Shown here: piece by piece, positions 44,183 through 55,903 of the stretch
Position numbering within the stretch: the stretch's first letter is position 1
Layout of the letters: each line of letters opens with the position of its first letter
Origin: Mauremys mutica
Lineage: Eukaryota > Chordata > Testudines > Geoemydidae
DNA length: 64,000 nt
Assembly: GCF_020497125.1 (NCBI RefSeq)
Contig: NC_059073.1
Span: 22,837,225-22,901,224, forward strand
Reading direction: 5' to 3'
The notes under the pieces: model-generated
Databases searched by the model: none
Told to the model about the DNA's origin: nothing
The model's input: the letters and a program-made list of their open reading frames with translations, nothing else
Translations under genes and position numbers: made by a program

Positions 44183-44516
44183 TTCGTCAGTCACACTTTA
44201 CACTAAGGTTCCATTTTCCAAGGGTTAGTATTATGGGATGTTATAAGCTAATGACAGATATGAACAGCATGTGTCATAGATAGTGACAAGTGCTTAAGCA
44301 GAAGGTGTCATAGAAACAACCTATTGACCTGTTGAACTCTCACGCTCTATAGTGATTGATTAATCATTAATTAAACAATTTATTAACCTTTTAGTAACTG
44401 CGAATTATTTATGAATACAACCTTAATTAACCATTTATTAAAACATCTGTTAACCATTTATTCACCCCCTATAAACTATTTATAAACGGAATCTTAACAT
44501 AACGTGTGACTGATGC
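44183..44516. mobile_element. AT-rich miniature element with CAGTCACAC termini
   Basis: The left end is CAGTCACACTTTACACTAAG followed by GTTCC. The right end in reverse complement is CAGTCACACGTTATGTTAAG followed by ATTCC. The interior is AT-rich with repeated TTAATTAA/CATTTATTAA words. The CAG start suggests hAT, but the flanking octamers do not match. Confidence 0.65.
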
Positions 44517-45309
44517 ATTTAATTCCACAGAAGACTGGGTCTGAGGCCCCAGTAGCTCCCCTCCAGCATAAAATCATGGATAAGGGAACAAACTAATGCA
44601 AATATTCAGCAGCTCTTCATTTCCACATCCCACTCGGCGTTTCCATGCATTCAGATCACAGCTTCAATCCCTGTGCTCTGCTCTAGATCAAACACACTGG
44701 TCCTGCTGAGGGAGGTATTATTCTAGCCTTTATCCTGCAATCTGATCCCCTAGGCACATCAACATCAGTGGCATGCTGTGTGGCCACTGCAGAAATGTGC
44801 TGAAGTCACTGGGGCCCAAAAATATCACAAGTTTGCAGATACATCTACCATGAAGTGGCTGAAGGTATTTCTACAAATGGTGTAGAAAATTCATTATACA
44901 ATATATTCCTTGGGCCTGACCCTACCAGTACTTACACACTGAGTAACTTTACTCATGTGAAACATCCCTCAGCACTATTCATGTGCAAGTTTGCAGGGCC
45001 AGCGCCAGATTGTGAACCCTTTACTCACACTGGCAAGCAGCTACATGCATGAGTAGACCCATTGACTGCAGTGAGATACCCAGCAGAACACTATTCAAAT
45101 GCCCCTGATTCGCCATTTCCTTGCGCCTTGTGCTGTCATTTACAGCAGTGCAACAAGAGTGCAGAACACTAGTGCACCTGAATGTACTGTAGTGTTACAT
45201 GCACTTTGCATTAGTGTAAATGGCTGCGCAAGGTGAAGGACAATAGAGAACCAGACCTATGTCAATGTATGTAAGCTTGGCATAATTTGGTTTCACATTT
45301 TGATCAGTC
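44517..45309. other. No recognised feature
   Basis: Only faint palindrome remnants near 44910-45060. Confidence 0.4.
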
Positions 45310-45450
45310 TTAGGTACTTATATAGCCCTTATCACCATAGTATGCGAACACTTCACAATCTTTATTATATTTATCCTGTGGGAGGTAGGGCAGTGCTCAT
45401 ATCCCCTTTTTTTCAGATTGGGGATCTGAGGAACAGATAGACTAAGGCCC
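45310..45450 (-). repeat. Partial MIR-like SINE
   Basis: ATAGCCCTTATCACCATAGT, GAACACTTCACAATCTTTAT, TCCTGTGGGAGGTAGGGCAG and CATATCCCCTTTTTTTCAGA then GGAACAGATAGACTAAGG give the 3' part of a MIR in reverse. The head is missing. Confidence 0.6.
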
Positions 45451-46584
45451 TGACCCTTAAAGGCTTGTAGGTGCTTGTGAAAAATGTCAGGTCTTAGTTT
45501 TGTCCTGATGTGGAACAGAAACACTTTTGAAATTGTGAAAATTCTTGTGGGATGGGAAAACTTCTTTCCTGCCCCACCCTGGCCACTTAGAGTAGATTGT
45601 GGAGAGCTTCGTAATATGATACTTCCTCTCCATTCTTCCACGTTTGGCTGAGCAATGAAATAGCTAACATTTGACATTGACATTTGAAGTAGCATCATGG
45701 GCATCTGCTTTAGTACCCATTGAAATGAATGGGGCAATTCACATCTCAGAGCTATTGTTGCAGGCTCTTTGCAAATTCAGACCCACATCACTGCATCGGT
45801 TTTCCTCGGGGGTCATATTTTCAAGACTCTCTTGCTATCATAACAAGAAAAGACTTCCTTTTTTGAAAAATTGAAAGCTAAGATCTGGAGAACAATTGAG
45901 AGATCAGTCTTCCACTCGCAACTCAGTTAGTCCTTCAGACCTCCTGAAGAGGACCACACTCCATCTTTTATCAAAGGGATAATAACTAATTAATATTTTC
46001 CCACTAACTACAATACAGGACATAACATTGTAACGCAGTCAGTTACATTCTACGTTCCTTTTCACTGCGCTATATTCATATTCCTGAATATTAGCCTGTG
46101 CTAGTATTTACCTTTCCATCAGGAATTATGTGCAAAACTTCTCTTCTTGCAGCTTATTCATACCCTCTGTGGACATTCTGAAGTGTTACTAATGTATTTT
46201 TCTTCCATTTCCCTTTTACCTGTCTCCTCTCTCAACAGTCTCTCTTAGTCCCACATTCCTATTTAAAGCTCTTTAGAGCACTTGGCTTTCCCAACCGCAA
46301 AATTTGCTTGGACTGCAAATGTTGAGATTTAACTGAGAGCTGAATGTGCATCTTTGGCTCCTAAACCCCTCCCAGATGAGAGTTTGAGATTCTGTATTTA
46401 CTCCTAGCACTAGTAATACCTCACAGGAAATCCCAGGGCAACTGCAGTTCATGAAAAGTTTGAAGCAAAGTTTTATTTTATATTCCAACTTTTTCCTACT
46501 GCCCATGACAAGAAAAGTCAAAGGCAGAGGGACCACAGTCTAGTGACTGGAATAGGAGATTTATGGATTTTCATTCCCAGCTGT

Positions 46585-46765
46585 GCTGCTAATTTTATTA
46601 TTAATAATTATTACTATTACGGCAGCCCCATTGTGTTTGGTATTATGCACACGTAATAAAAAGACAGCCCTTGTCTCAAAGATCTTACGATCTTTGCATG
46701 TGACAAGAGACAACTCATGGAGGCAGCAGATTATATAGGGTAGGTGAGAGGACAAGGCTGAAGGA
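46585..46765 (+). repeat. Dispersed amniote repeat (AAAGAGCTTAC type)
   Basis: TTATTATTAATAATTATTAC, CCCCATTGTGTTTGGTATTA and ACAGCCCTTGTCTCAAAGAT followed by CTTACGATC resemble a widespread repeat that ends TCCCTGCCCCAAAGAGCTTA. Other parts of that repeat occur at 29010-29075 and 47965-48080. Confidence 0.5.
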
Positions 46766-46814
46766 AGCAATCATGGCTGGTATATTTAATAACAGTGTCA
46801 GCATGCCAACAGCC

Positions 46815-47135
46815 TACCATAACTTGCTGTGTGATCTTGGGCAAGTCGTTTAGACCCTGATCCTGCAAACCTATGGGAACATGCTTACCTTTATTAAATA
46901 GCAGTAAGTAGGACTCAAAATAGTAAAGGTAAGCAGGCTCCTTACCTGTGATTCAGCAAGCAAGCATGTTTGTGGGCTCACAGCTTCAACATTGTGCCTC
47001 AGTTTCCCATCTGTAATGTAGGTGTAATAACGCTTACCTTCCTTACAGGGATGTGGTCAGGTTTAGCTAGTGTTTGTAAAGTTATTTGGGATCCTCAGCT
47101 GAAAGGTGCTCCCTATACATTAATTGTTGTTAAGA
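46815..47135 (+). repeat. MIR SINE with an inserted palindromic element
   Basis: MIR words TTGCTGTGTGATCTTGGGCA, AGTCGTTTAGACC are followed by a foreign palindrome (CCTGATCCTGCAAACCTATG ... GTGATTCAGCAAGCAAGCAT, about 46855-46970). MIR then resumes with GTGCCTCAGTTTCCCATCTG, TACAGGGATGTGGTCAGG and GGTGCTCCCTATACATTAAT. Confidence 0.8.
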
Positions 47136-47964
47136 CATATAAGAAGTGTATAACTTGAATTGTGCAAGTACTATATGACATTTGACTTCTCATGTGCCAC
47201 ACAATTACAGATGCTTTTCTTTTCATATATGAACTCCCAAAGGTCCTTATGACTCCTTCAAAACAACCTGAAAAGGCAAGAAAGAAGCAGCGGAGCATAA
47301 TTTTCATTTCTACCATTGCACTGTTTGGAAACAAAGGGCTGCAGGGGAAATCTTCAGGGATACACAGGTGCAAGATTAGTTACCACCATTAGCCTTCAGT
47401 GATGCTGGAGTTCCAACAAGATCCGCTTGTTGGCATATGTGCTGGCAGTGCCACTAGTGGATTAGCCACTTTCCATGTGAAAAAGACTTCATGGAGAGGA
47501 TGTGCCCACACTGGCAATGGGAGAACCTGGAGGCCAATCAGGTCCCTTCTCAAGTGAGTCACTTGCTGAGTCACATTCTGCCTTTGGATGTCCACGTGGC
47601 ACTCCTATTAATATTACTGAGAGTCCATCATGTAGTATATGACTCTGAGAAGGTCACTTCCTTCCATCTACATCAAGTAGCCTATAAGCTGGATAGAAGC
47701 AGAGCCTTGCTGAGAAACACCCTCCTAGCTGAAGTGAGTTGTCCTATGTACATATATTTATATTCAAATCATATCTCCCCAGGTTGCTGAAGAATGGAAA
47801 AGGTCTTCACTTGGACACGAGTGAATTGCTAGTCTGGCTTGAGAACTTCCACTGGCAATCATTCTAAAGCCTATTCATTGGACACATCTCTGTTAAGACT
47901 TCTGGCTCCAAGTCTGCAGTCCAGCTCCTAATTCCTGGGAATCAGAACAGGGGGATCCCCCCTG

Positions 47965-48085
47965 CATACTATTATTATCTGTATTAAGTAGCACCTGATC
48001 AAGATTGGCACCTTGCTGTTCTCAACACTGTACAAACAAATAAAAAAAAAGTGTCTGACACAAATAGCTCACAGTCTGTACGCAG
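47965..48085 (+). repeat. Dispersed amniote repeat fragment
   Basis: TTATTATCTGTATTAAGTAG, TCAACACTGTACAAACAAAT and AATAGCTCACAGTCTGTACG match the repeat family at 46585-46765. Confidence 0.45.
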
Positions 48086-49264
48086 TCATTTAAGCAGGAA
48101 TGTCCCAAACATTGCCTCTATCCCACACCTTCTTTTAGCAGTCAGCAGCCACATCTCAAAACTATTGCATTTAAATGTCACAGTGCAAAATCCATACCAT
48201 TGATTTGCAAGAACAATGGTGTTCCAATGCGGAGAAACTCATTTTTCTCCAGACAGTGCTTCATTTCAAAGTTCATATGAATTGATATGAAATCAACACT
48301 GGACTTTGCTATAGAACAACTGCTTTTAAAAGGTCAATGGTACAAGAAGGTGTATTGCAGAGATGGGTTTGGCTCCTCATAGAATGGGTAGGTGCTTTGC
48401 TTTGTTCATAGCCATAAAGCCATCTTTATTCATAGAATCCCACTTTGAAGAAAAGGTGCTTGGCTAGCATGTTCCCAGATATTTTTTACAGCCTAGTGCT
48501 GTGTACGTGTTTCCCAGTCAAGGAAAGAAAGAGCGTGACTCTCCTCTCGCTTACACCAGTATAGATCAGCAGTAATTTCACTGCAGTTAATGGAATAAAA
48601 TCATTGTTAGGTGAGAGAAGGATCTAACCCAGGAAGACAGAATTTGTCATCTTGAAATTCTGCTCTGCTGGTGCTTCTGCCGCTACAGGTCTCTTGTAGA
48701 AACCTCTCAGCAGCATGTAATTTAAATCCAATTGGACTTAAGTATGGACTAATAAAAAATTCTCTACTTCCTTAACTATCATGGCATAAGCCCAAGCTGC
48801 ATTTTGTCCTGGGTCCCTACAGCATTTATGGTAAATGGATGGGCAAAAACGCCCCATACAAACTTGCAGGACATTATATTAAAAAGGAAAAGGAAAATCC
48901 AAACAGCTCAGCAGGGACTAAGAATGTACAACTTCTATTGTCTCACCCATGCTGTTGGTGATTTGACTGCTGGAGATATTAAGGGCTTGATTCTGCAAGT
49001 CTTTTGCATAAAGAAATCCTATTGTTGAAGTTGAGTGTTGTGACGGCTGTTCATCGCATAGGTCACAATCAAACATATATTACCTTGTAATTCCCCCCGC
49101 CATCTGTCTGTTGTACCCACCGGTTGTCTCAGAGAGTGTAAACTCTTCAGTTCTCTTTTAGTTCTCTGTTTGCACAGAGGAGTTGGGATCTCTAAGCACT
49201 ATTGCAATACAAGTAATTCATAATAATGAACTCCCCGCAAGGTCCTCTGCAGGACAACAGAAGA
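48086..49264. other. No recognised feature
   Basis: Only a palindrome remnant near 48530-48620 (GACTCTCCTCTCGCTTACAC ... GTTAGGTGAGAGAAGGATC). Confidence 0.45.
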
Positions 49265-49350
49265 ATTGCAATACCAGCTGACACCACTTGTCCATCAAGA
49301 GCTGTATCTTCTCTCCACCAGTAGCCAGTACCAGATGGTTCAGAGGAAGA
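49265..49350 (+). repeat. Dispersed amniote repeat fragment
   Basis: GTCCATCAAGAGCTGTATCT, CCACCAGTAGCCAGTACCAG and ATGGTTCAGAGGAAGATGCG match the middle of the repeat at 12130-12335. A 209-codon minus-strand frame (49821-49192) overlaps it and is therefore not treated as a gene. Confidence 0.55.
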
Positions 49351-49978
49351 TGCGAAACTGCTGCAATTGACAGTTATGCAGTAACATGATTCACTGGCCT
49401 GAAGGCAAAGGGTCCTACAATTGCATGGTATCCATTGCCCCAGTGGGGGGCACTGTGTATCAGGAGGTACAGTGTCCCATGCAAGAAGCGGGGGCATGCA
49501 TTTTGCTACACACAAAAAAACAACCAAACAAGAAAACCATTCCCTTTCTCTATTATCAGCAGGGTCCCAAGAGGTACATATGCCAAAACTGGGACCCTGC
49601 CCATGTCCTGTTTCATTCCATCCCCTCTGTTGTCCATCACTCAGATATTCTGCAGTGAGAACCATGCTGGCAGCACCCTGTGCCTGTGGTAATGGGAACT
49701 TGACCATTAACGGGTTTAGCTTCCCAGAGGGGAAGTGTGGGGAGGGGCACAGCAGAAGCCCAGCTTCTGTTTTGCCGAGGCACTTGGAACTGCCTCGCTG
49801 AATGAAGAGGATCTCCTGCAAGCACCTTGAGCCCAGAGTGATTCCTGAGCAGGACAGTCCCCATGCGGAGCCTCTCTGTAGTCACTGAGGCCTGTCTGTG
49901 TGCATTTCATTGCAGGTTCAGAGCATTAGATTGTCAGCCCTTTATCTCTTTACATGCTCCTGTCATGTGTCTACAGGT

Positions 49979-50193
49979 CTGTCGCATATTACATTGGGGT
50001 TACGTTCCGCAGTCAGCGTGTAAAGCTATAGTCAAAATTATATTGAGCGTAATGGCGGGTGGAATCGCCTGCACTACAGGCACAGTATTAAAATTGTTAT
50101 TTTTCTCATTTTTTTGTTTTTTGTTTTGGTTTTTTTGCTGACCACGTAAAGCTGAAATTGCGCATGTTAAATGCGCGTAAGATGCGACATCCT
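49979..50193. mobile_element. Miniature element with TGTCGCAT termini
   Basis: The left end is TGTCGCATATTACATTGG. The right end in reverse complement is TGTCGCATCTTACGCGC. A further inverted pair (GCGTGTAAAGCT / ACGTAAAGCTGA in the same sense) lies inside, with a T-rich centre. The superfamily is unknown. Confidence 0.6.
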
Positions 50194-50479
50194 GTATTTC
50201 CATACTGAGGTCTGATAAAACAAAGATCAGTAATACACTTCCTAAAGCTGGGGTGCAACATATATTCCTCTCCATGATGAGCAGACATCTTTGCTGGCCA
50301 GTGTATGGGGGTGAGGTGGGTCAGTCCATACCCTCTCCCTTCCCTTGCCACTCCCCAAGCCTTCTGCGGTGGGTAGCCTGCAGGTATGCTCTAGTCGGGG
50401 GGCAGTCCTTGCACTCAGCTCAATGCAAGGATTTTCACTGTGGCAGGTGCTCTGCACTGGAGAACCAACGATTGTGGCC

Positions 50480-51480
50480 TTCCCCACCAATGCATATGTG
50501 ACGCTTCCCTGGGGTGAGGCACCTCACTACCACCTGCCCTGAGTGGGAGGAAACCTTCTTTGTGCCCACCGCAGGTCAGCTCCCTGATTCCACCAGCCAC
50601 TGGCAACACAAGCACTCCCCTCTGGGCCAATGCTGTCCCCCCTCCACCGGTTAGTGATAGGCGCGTTCCTACCCTTGAGCCCTTAGAGCATCTCCCAGGA
50701 GAATTCAATCCCAGAGCCAATATTCCCAAAGGAACAGTACACCCTTACACCCTTTAGATCACAGGCCGCTCAACACGTAGCGCTTAGATACCTTGATAGT
50801 AAAAACAAGCAAAAGTTTATTTAACAAAGAAGAGATTAAACTGGTAGCAAGTAGAAATATTGGAAATAAAGGGTTACATGTAAAATAAAATCATAACACG
50901 TATACTAATGCCTAGCCCTAACTAGCAAAGCTTTTTCATGTCTAATGGAGTTTAGCTCACCCCAAATCCTTCCCCTAGCATTTAACAACCAGGCTGGCTG
51001 TGACCCTCTGTTCACAAGGCAAGCACTCTGGCAGCTTGTCCCGTAGGTGAAGAAGGCAGGGTGTTTCTCTGGGCTTCCAGTTAGTTTCAACATGCTGTTG
51101 TCTTCTTTCACAAACATGCATGATTTTTCTCCACTGCATGGTTTTTCCTGTAGAGAATCTCGCCTGCAGACTTCATAGTCTCTTGAGTGGCATTTTGCTC
51201 AGCCTGGAAATAGGCTGCCGTTGTGAAGGACACAAAATTCACTTTCCCTATAGCCAGACAGATAGCTAAGTATCTCCTGCCTGAAAGCAATTTACGTCTT
51301 CCCTTTTGGTGATCAGCCTTAGCTAACAGACCTCAAGGACATAATTGATATATATATATATCCTGTGGTAATGGGATATATATAACATAACTCCCTACAT
51401 GTTATCCAGACATACCTTTCACAATGACTAGGATGACTGGTGTGACACAGGCTTTCAGTGGAGAACTTACCTGCCACCCG
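50480..51480 (-). mobile_element. Possible LTR or dispersed repeat
   Basis: On the minus strand, TTTGTTAAATAAACTTTTGC (50830-50811) gives a polyadenylation signal within a U3-R-U5-like layout. GGCAGGTAAGTTCTCCAC lies at the upstream side and CTGAGTGGGAGG/GTGAGGTGCCTCACCCCAGG-like words at the downstream side. I recall similar sequences as retrovirus-like LTRs in turtle DNA, but the boundaries and a TG...CA frame are not clear. No internal viral genes are present. Confidence 0.35.
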
Positions 51481-52154
51481 TTATGACCTATTGTATAGTA
51501 TCAGACCCAGGAGATCCCTGTAGGCCTTATGCCCCTCCCTCCCTCCCCCATGCCCTCTCAGTTAGTACCAAGAGGTCCCTGGGTCACAGTGTTCCCGCAG
51601 TCCGGCCTCAGGCAATTACAAATACATTTTTCACACACGTGTATCATTTTATTAGGGCCCAGATTCTGACGACCTGACTCATGCTGAATAATTCCTCCCT
51701 CTTACCGTGGCGCCACTCATTTCACCAGGACTCCTTGTGGAGTAAGGAATTATGCAACCTGAGGCCTTGGCTACACTTGCGAGTTACTGCGCAATAAAGC
51801 AACCCACAGCGCTGTACCTCAGTCCCCGTCCACACTGGCAAGACACGTACAGCGCTGTGTCTCCACCACTACAGTGCTGTTGGTACTCTGCCTCCCCGAG
51901 AGGAATAAAGAGTATTCTGTTGCGCTGCGGCGCCGGTGTGGCCGCCCAATGCGCTCTGATTGGCCTCCAGAAGTATTCAGCAGTATCCCACAATGCCTGT
52001 TCTAGCCACTCTGGTTATCAGTTCGAACTCTACTGCCCTGGCCTCAGGTGACCAACCATCAGACACGCCCTTTATATTCCCCGGGAATTTAAAAAAAACC
52101 CTTCCTGTTTGCTCAGCCAGGCCTGGAGTGCTCTCAGCGAATCTTTCCAGGTGA

Positions 52155-53520
52155 CCATGTCTCCACGTGCCAGGCGATCCCCAGTATGTAGCAATGGCAA
52201 GTTGCTGGACCTCATCAGTGTTTGGGGGGAGGAAGCTATCCAGTCCCAGCTGCGCTCCAGCCATAGGAATTATGATACCTTCAGGCAGATATGAAGGGCC
52301 ATGCTGGAAAGGGGCCATGACTGGGACATACTGCAGTGCAGGATTAAAGTGAAGGAGCTGTGGAGTGCCTACCGCAAAGCCTGCTAGGCAAACGGCCGCT
52401 CGGGTGCTCCCCCCGTGACCTGCCGATTCTACAAAGAGCTGGACGCGATACTTGGGGGTGACCCCACCTCCACTCCGAGCACCACCATGGACACTTCAGA
52501 GTGGGAGGAGGAGGAAAGTGGGAGTAAGTGTGCTGGGACAGGGGGAGACACCCCGGAATCCCTGGAGACATGCAGCCAGGAGCTCTTCTCGAGCCAGGAG
52601 GAAGGTAGCCAGTCGCAGTGGCTGGTATTTGGTGGAGGACAAACAGAAGAGCAGGTTCCCAGTAAGCGGCTTATTTTCGGGAAGGAATTTTTTTGGTGCG
52701 GGCTCTTTGGGAGAGGAGGGTTAGGGCTGCATGCATGCCTAGATGCGGAATAGCGCATTGATGTGGTCTATCACATTGCGGTAATCGGCCTCGGTAATCT
52801 CTTCGAAAGTCTCATCCAGAACGTAGGCAATGTGTTGGCGCAGGTTTCTTGGGAGAGCTACTGTGCTCCTTGTCCCAGTCAGGCTAACGTGTCCGTGCCA
52901 CTGTGCCACGAGGGGCGGGGGGACCATTGCTGCACACAGGCAAGATGCATATGGGCCAGGGCAGAAGACACATTGTACTAGAAGACCCTCCCTTGCTTCC
53001 CAGGTCACCCTCAGCAGCAAGATATCTTCCAGGATCAACTCCTGTGGAAAATGTTGGGACAGTGTTCAGTGTAGGTGCCCCTTGCAGCTGTTGGCTCTCC
53101 CCAAAGCTCAGAAACCCAGAGGACAGTACAGCCATGAAACAATCAGTCCTCCTTACTCACCAAAGCACGGAGAACTGCCAGCAAAGCATGGATCGGCTGA
53201 TAAGCATCATGGAGCGCCAAGCGACTTGATACAGGTGCTCGTAGCCATGCAGGCAGATCACTACCACGCCTGCCCACCCCCTGCAGCCCTTGTCCCAAAA
53301 CTCTTTCCCTTGTGCCCCCATGACACCTCCAATCCACTTTCCCCAACATCCAGGTTCTTACCGCCACCAGCTGCCTCCAACACCTGTATCTTCACCACCC
53401 AGCCCTGAAAACTACGACCCTTACCCTCTGCACGCAACCCCCATCACCATACAGTATAGCCATCCTGAAGTGCAGCACTCATTGCACAGCACTCCAGACA
53501 GGACATACGCAAATCTGTGA
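52155..53520 (+). pseudogene. Myb/SANT-like partner protein of Harbinger C
   Basis: This is the DNA-binding partner gene. The start MSPRARRSPVCSNGKLLDL at 52155 is followed by a Myb/SANT-like domain (LISVWGEEAIQSQLRSSHRN, AMLERGHDWDILQCRIKVKE), an acidic region (TMDTSEWEEEESGSK) and SQELFSSQEEGSQSQWLVFG. A likely intron starts after about 52665 (CCCAGTAAG). The last coding part (53130-53520) gives TENCQQSMDRLISIMERQAT and a Pro-rich tail ending HSTPDRTYANL with TGA at 53518-53520. Damage: TGA at 52292-52294, TAG at 52386-52388, and further stops near 53227. AATAAA follows at 53584. The layout matches the partners in A and B. Confidence 0.78.
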
Positions 53521-53583
53521 TTGTACCATTCCTCACCCCACCCCCTCGCCCTTTCTGCTTCCCAAGCAGTTGCTTTTCTTTTC

Positions 53584-53640
53584 AATAAATGAATTTTCTT
53601 TTCAATAAATAAATTTTTGGCTTTGAAAACATTCTTTATT
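53584..53640. promoter_or_regulatory. Facing polyadenylation signals of Harbinger C
   Basis: AATAAA on the + strand at 53584-53589 and again at 53604-53609 serves the partner gene. TTTATT at 53635-53640 is AATAAA on the minus strand and serves the transposase. The two genes end tail to tail within about 60 bp, so both signals are read by convergent transcripts. Confidence 0.7.
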
Positions 53641-53755
53641 ATTGCATAAAGTAAAAGATACTTTAGCCCAGGAAAGAAACAGGTCAGCTTAGCAAACACA
53701 GATTTCTACTAACATTGGAACCACTGCACTTCACTCCGTTGCAGGGCACCAGACA

Positions 53756-54900
53756 TTACTGCTCATTTTCAGCCTCAAATTGCTCCGTCAAGGCATCCCT
53801 AATCTTTGCAGCCCCACTCTGGGCCCCTCTAATAGCCCAGCTCTCTGGCTGTGCAAATTCAGCCTCCAGGTGTTGAACCTCGGAGGTCCATGCCTGAGTG
53901 AAGCTTTCACCCTTCCCTTCACAAATATTATGGAGGGTACAGCACGAGGATATAACCGTGGGGATGCTGTGTTCGGCCAAGTCCAGCTTCCCATACAGAG
54001 ATCGCCAGCGGCCCTTTAAACGGTCAAAAGCACACTACACAGTCATTCGGCACCGGCTCAGCCTGTAGTTGAACCATTCCTTGCTTCTGTCAAGGCTCCC
54101 TGTGTAGGGTTTCATGAGTCACCCATCAAAGGGTAAGCGGGGTCTCCAAGGATCACAATGTGCATTTCGACTTCCCCTACTGTGATCTTCCACTCTGGGA
54201 AAAAAGTCCCGGCCTGCAGCTTCCTGAACAGGGCAGTGTTCCGAAAGATGCATGCGTCATGCACCTTTCTGATCCAGCCTGCGTTAATATCAATGAAACG
54301 CCCACGGTGATCCACAAGTGCCTGGAGAACCACAGAGAAATACCCCTTCTGATTAACGTACTTGGATGCTAGGTGGGGTGGTGCCAGAATAGGAATATGG
54401 GTCCCATCTATCGCCCCTCCACAATTAGGGAAACCCATTTGAGCAAAGCCATCCACAATGTCCTGCACGTTCCCCAGAGTCACAGTTCTTCTGAGCAGGA
54501 CGCAATTAATGGCCTTGCAAACTTGCAGCAACACGATTCCAACGGTCAACTTTCCCACTCCAAACTGGTTTGCAACCGATCGGTAGCTGTCTGGAGTTGC
54601 CAGCTTCCAGATTGCAATAGCCACCCGCTTCTCCACCATCAGGGCAGCTCTCAATCTCGTGTCCTTGCACCGCAGGGTGGGGGCGAGCTCAGCACACAGT
54701 ACCATGAAAGTGGCCTTTCTCATCTGAAAGTTCTGCAGCCACTGCTTGTCATTCCAGACTTGCATGATGATGTGATCCCACCACATAGTGCTTGTTTCCC
54801 AAGCCCAAAAGCAGCATTCCACGGTGCTAAGCATGTCCGCGAACGCCACAAGCAATTTCGTGTTGTACGCGTTACACGACTCGATATCATCGTCGCACTC
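53756..54900 (-). pseudogene. Harbinger transposase of element C (HARBI1-like, DDE)
   Basis: This is the best-preserved transposase in the window. From the N-terminus: DDDIESCNAYNTKLLVAFAD, STVECCFWAWETST, KATFMVLCAELAPTLR, IAIWKLATPDSYRSVANQFG, NCGGAIDGTHIPILAP (first catalytic Asp), YFSVVLQALVDHRGRFIDIN, VILGDPAYPL (second Asp). The sequence then changes frame near 54115 and continues with LMKPYTG. The third catalytic residue should lie in a VECAFGRLKGRW-like motif. Here the Glu codon is TAG at 54037-54035, followed by CAFDRLKGRWRSLYG. The C-terminus is SSCCTLHNICEGKGESF ... LTEQFEAENEQ, ending at 53756. The enzyme is about 380 residues long, usual for the family. The frameshift and the two nonsense codons make it inactive. 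Confidence 0.88.
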
Positions 54901-55684
54901 CTAACTGTCACTTTGGAACTTAAAGAATAGCTCAACTGCCAAATGTGATGTGCTGGTGAGACTCATCAGCATACTCCTCAGCAGTTCGGGCTCCATTTCC
55001 CGCAGACCGAAATGGAACACAGATCGCGCTGCACAGAAATCGTTGAAAGATGGCATTGAAAGATGGTGCCAAATGTGGATGGAAACACAGGGATTGCTGG
55101 GATGTGAAGCGATGCATCACAGGGTGTTGGGACAGGACCCAGAATGCCCTGCACCCACGCCCCCTTCCCACAACCCACGGCGCCAGAATGGGAAGAGGTG
55201 CTCTGTGGGATAGCTGTGGGATAGCTGCCCACAATGCACCGCTCCCAATATCACTGCAAGTGCCGCAAATGTGGCCACGACAGTGCGCTGTCAGCTGTCA
55301 GTGTGGACACACTGCAGCGCTTTCCCTACTCAGCTGTACGAAGGCAGGTTTAACCCACAGCACTGTACATCTGCAAGTGTAGTCATGGCCTGAATGAATG
55401 TATCAGAATCTGGTCCTCGGTGTTTAGCCTCCTAATTACCTGCAGCAGCATCTCTGGAAGGAATTGCCTCTCCCTTCTCCTCCCATCATCCTTCTGTCTC
55501 TGAAGGAGGGAAGCTGGCCTCTTCCCATCAGACACTGCTGCAACCCCACCCACCATGAACACTGCTGCAGCTGAGCCCATTTGACCAAGTCATGCATCCT
55601 GTGTTGTACCTTTCCATCGTCACTTGATGCTTTATCTCAGAAGATCTGGTCTCTGTTGTCTGCATCCATGGTCCTACTGATAGG

Positions 55685-55903
55685 CAGAGATTCTCAAACG
55701 GAGGGTTGGGACCCCTCAGGGGGTTGCGAGGTTATTCCAGGGGGAGTCATGACCTGTCCGCCTTCACCTGAAACCCCGCTTTGCCTCCAGCATTTATAAT
55801 GGTGGTAAGTATATAAAAAGTGTTTTTAATTTATAAGGAGGGGTCGCACTCAGAGGCTTGCTATGTAAAAGGGGTCACCAGTACAAAAGTTTGAGAACCA
55901 CTG
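55685..55903. mobile_element. hAT-type miniature element (CAGTGGTTCTCAAA termini)
   Basis: The left end is CAGAGATTCTCAAACGGAGG. The right in reverse complement is CAGTGGTTCTCAAACTTTTG. Inside are GGGACCCCTCAGGGGGTTGC and GCGACCCC-like blocks on the opposite arm. CAGNGNTTCTCAAAC is a familiar hAT terminus. The flanking octamers CTGATAGG and GTTTAAGG match at only four of eight positions, so the duplication has decayed. Confidence 0.75.

Larger units (their letters stand above)
51763..55390. mobile_element. Harbinger DNA transposon C, 3.6 kb, both ends present
   Basis: The left terminus is GGCCTTGGCTACACTTGC (51763). The right, read in reverse complement from 55390, is GGCCATGACTACACTTGC. TGA flanks both sides (51760-51762 and 55391-55393), a perfect 3-bp duplication. 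Subterminal inverted blocks are CACAGCGCTGTAC (about 51807) and CACAGCACTGTAC (about 55356). Gene order is the mirror of A and B: partner gene on the + strand at the left, transposase on the - strand at the right, convergent. Confidence 0.9.

Noticed and set aside
49192..49885. A 209-codon minus-strand frame and several plus-strand frames
   Set aside because: No domain is recognised, and the frame overlaps a dispersed repeat fragment at 49265-49350. Competing frames are open on both strands.
53143..53367. Minus-strand frame antisense to the Harbinger C partner gene
   Set aside because: It is a shadow of the Pro-rich plus-strand coding region, with no motifs of its own.
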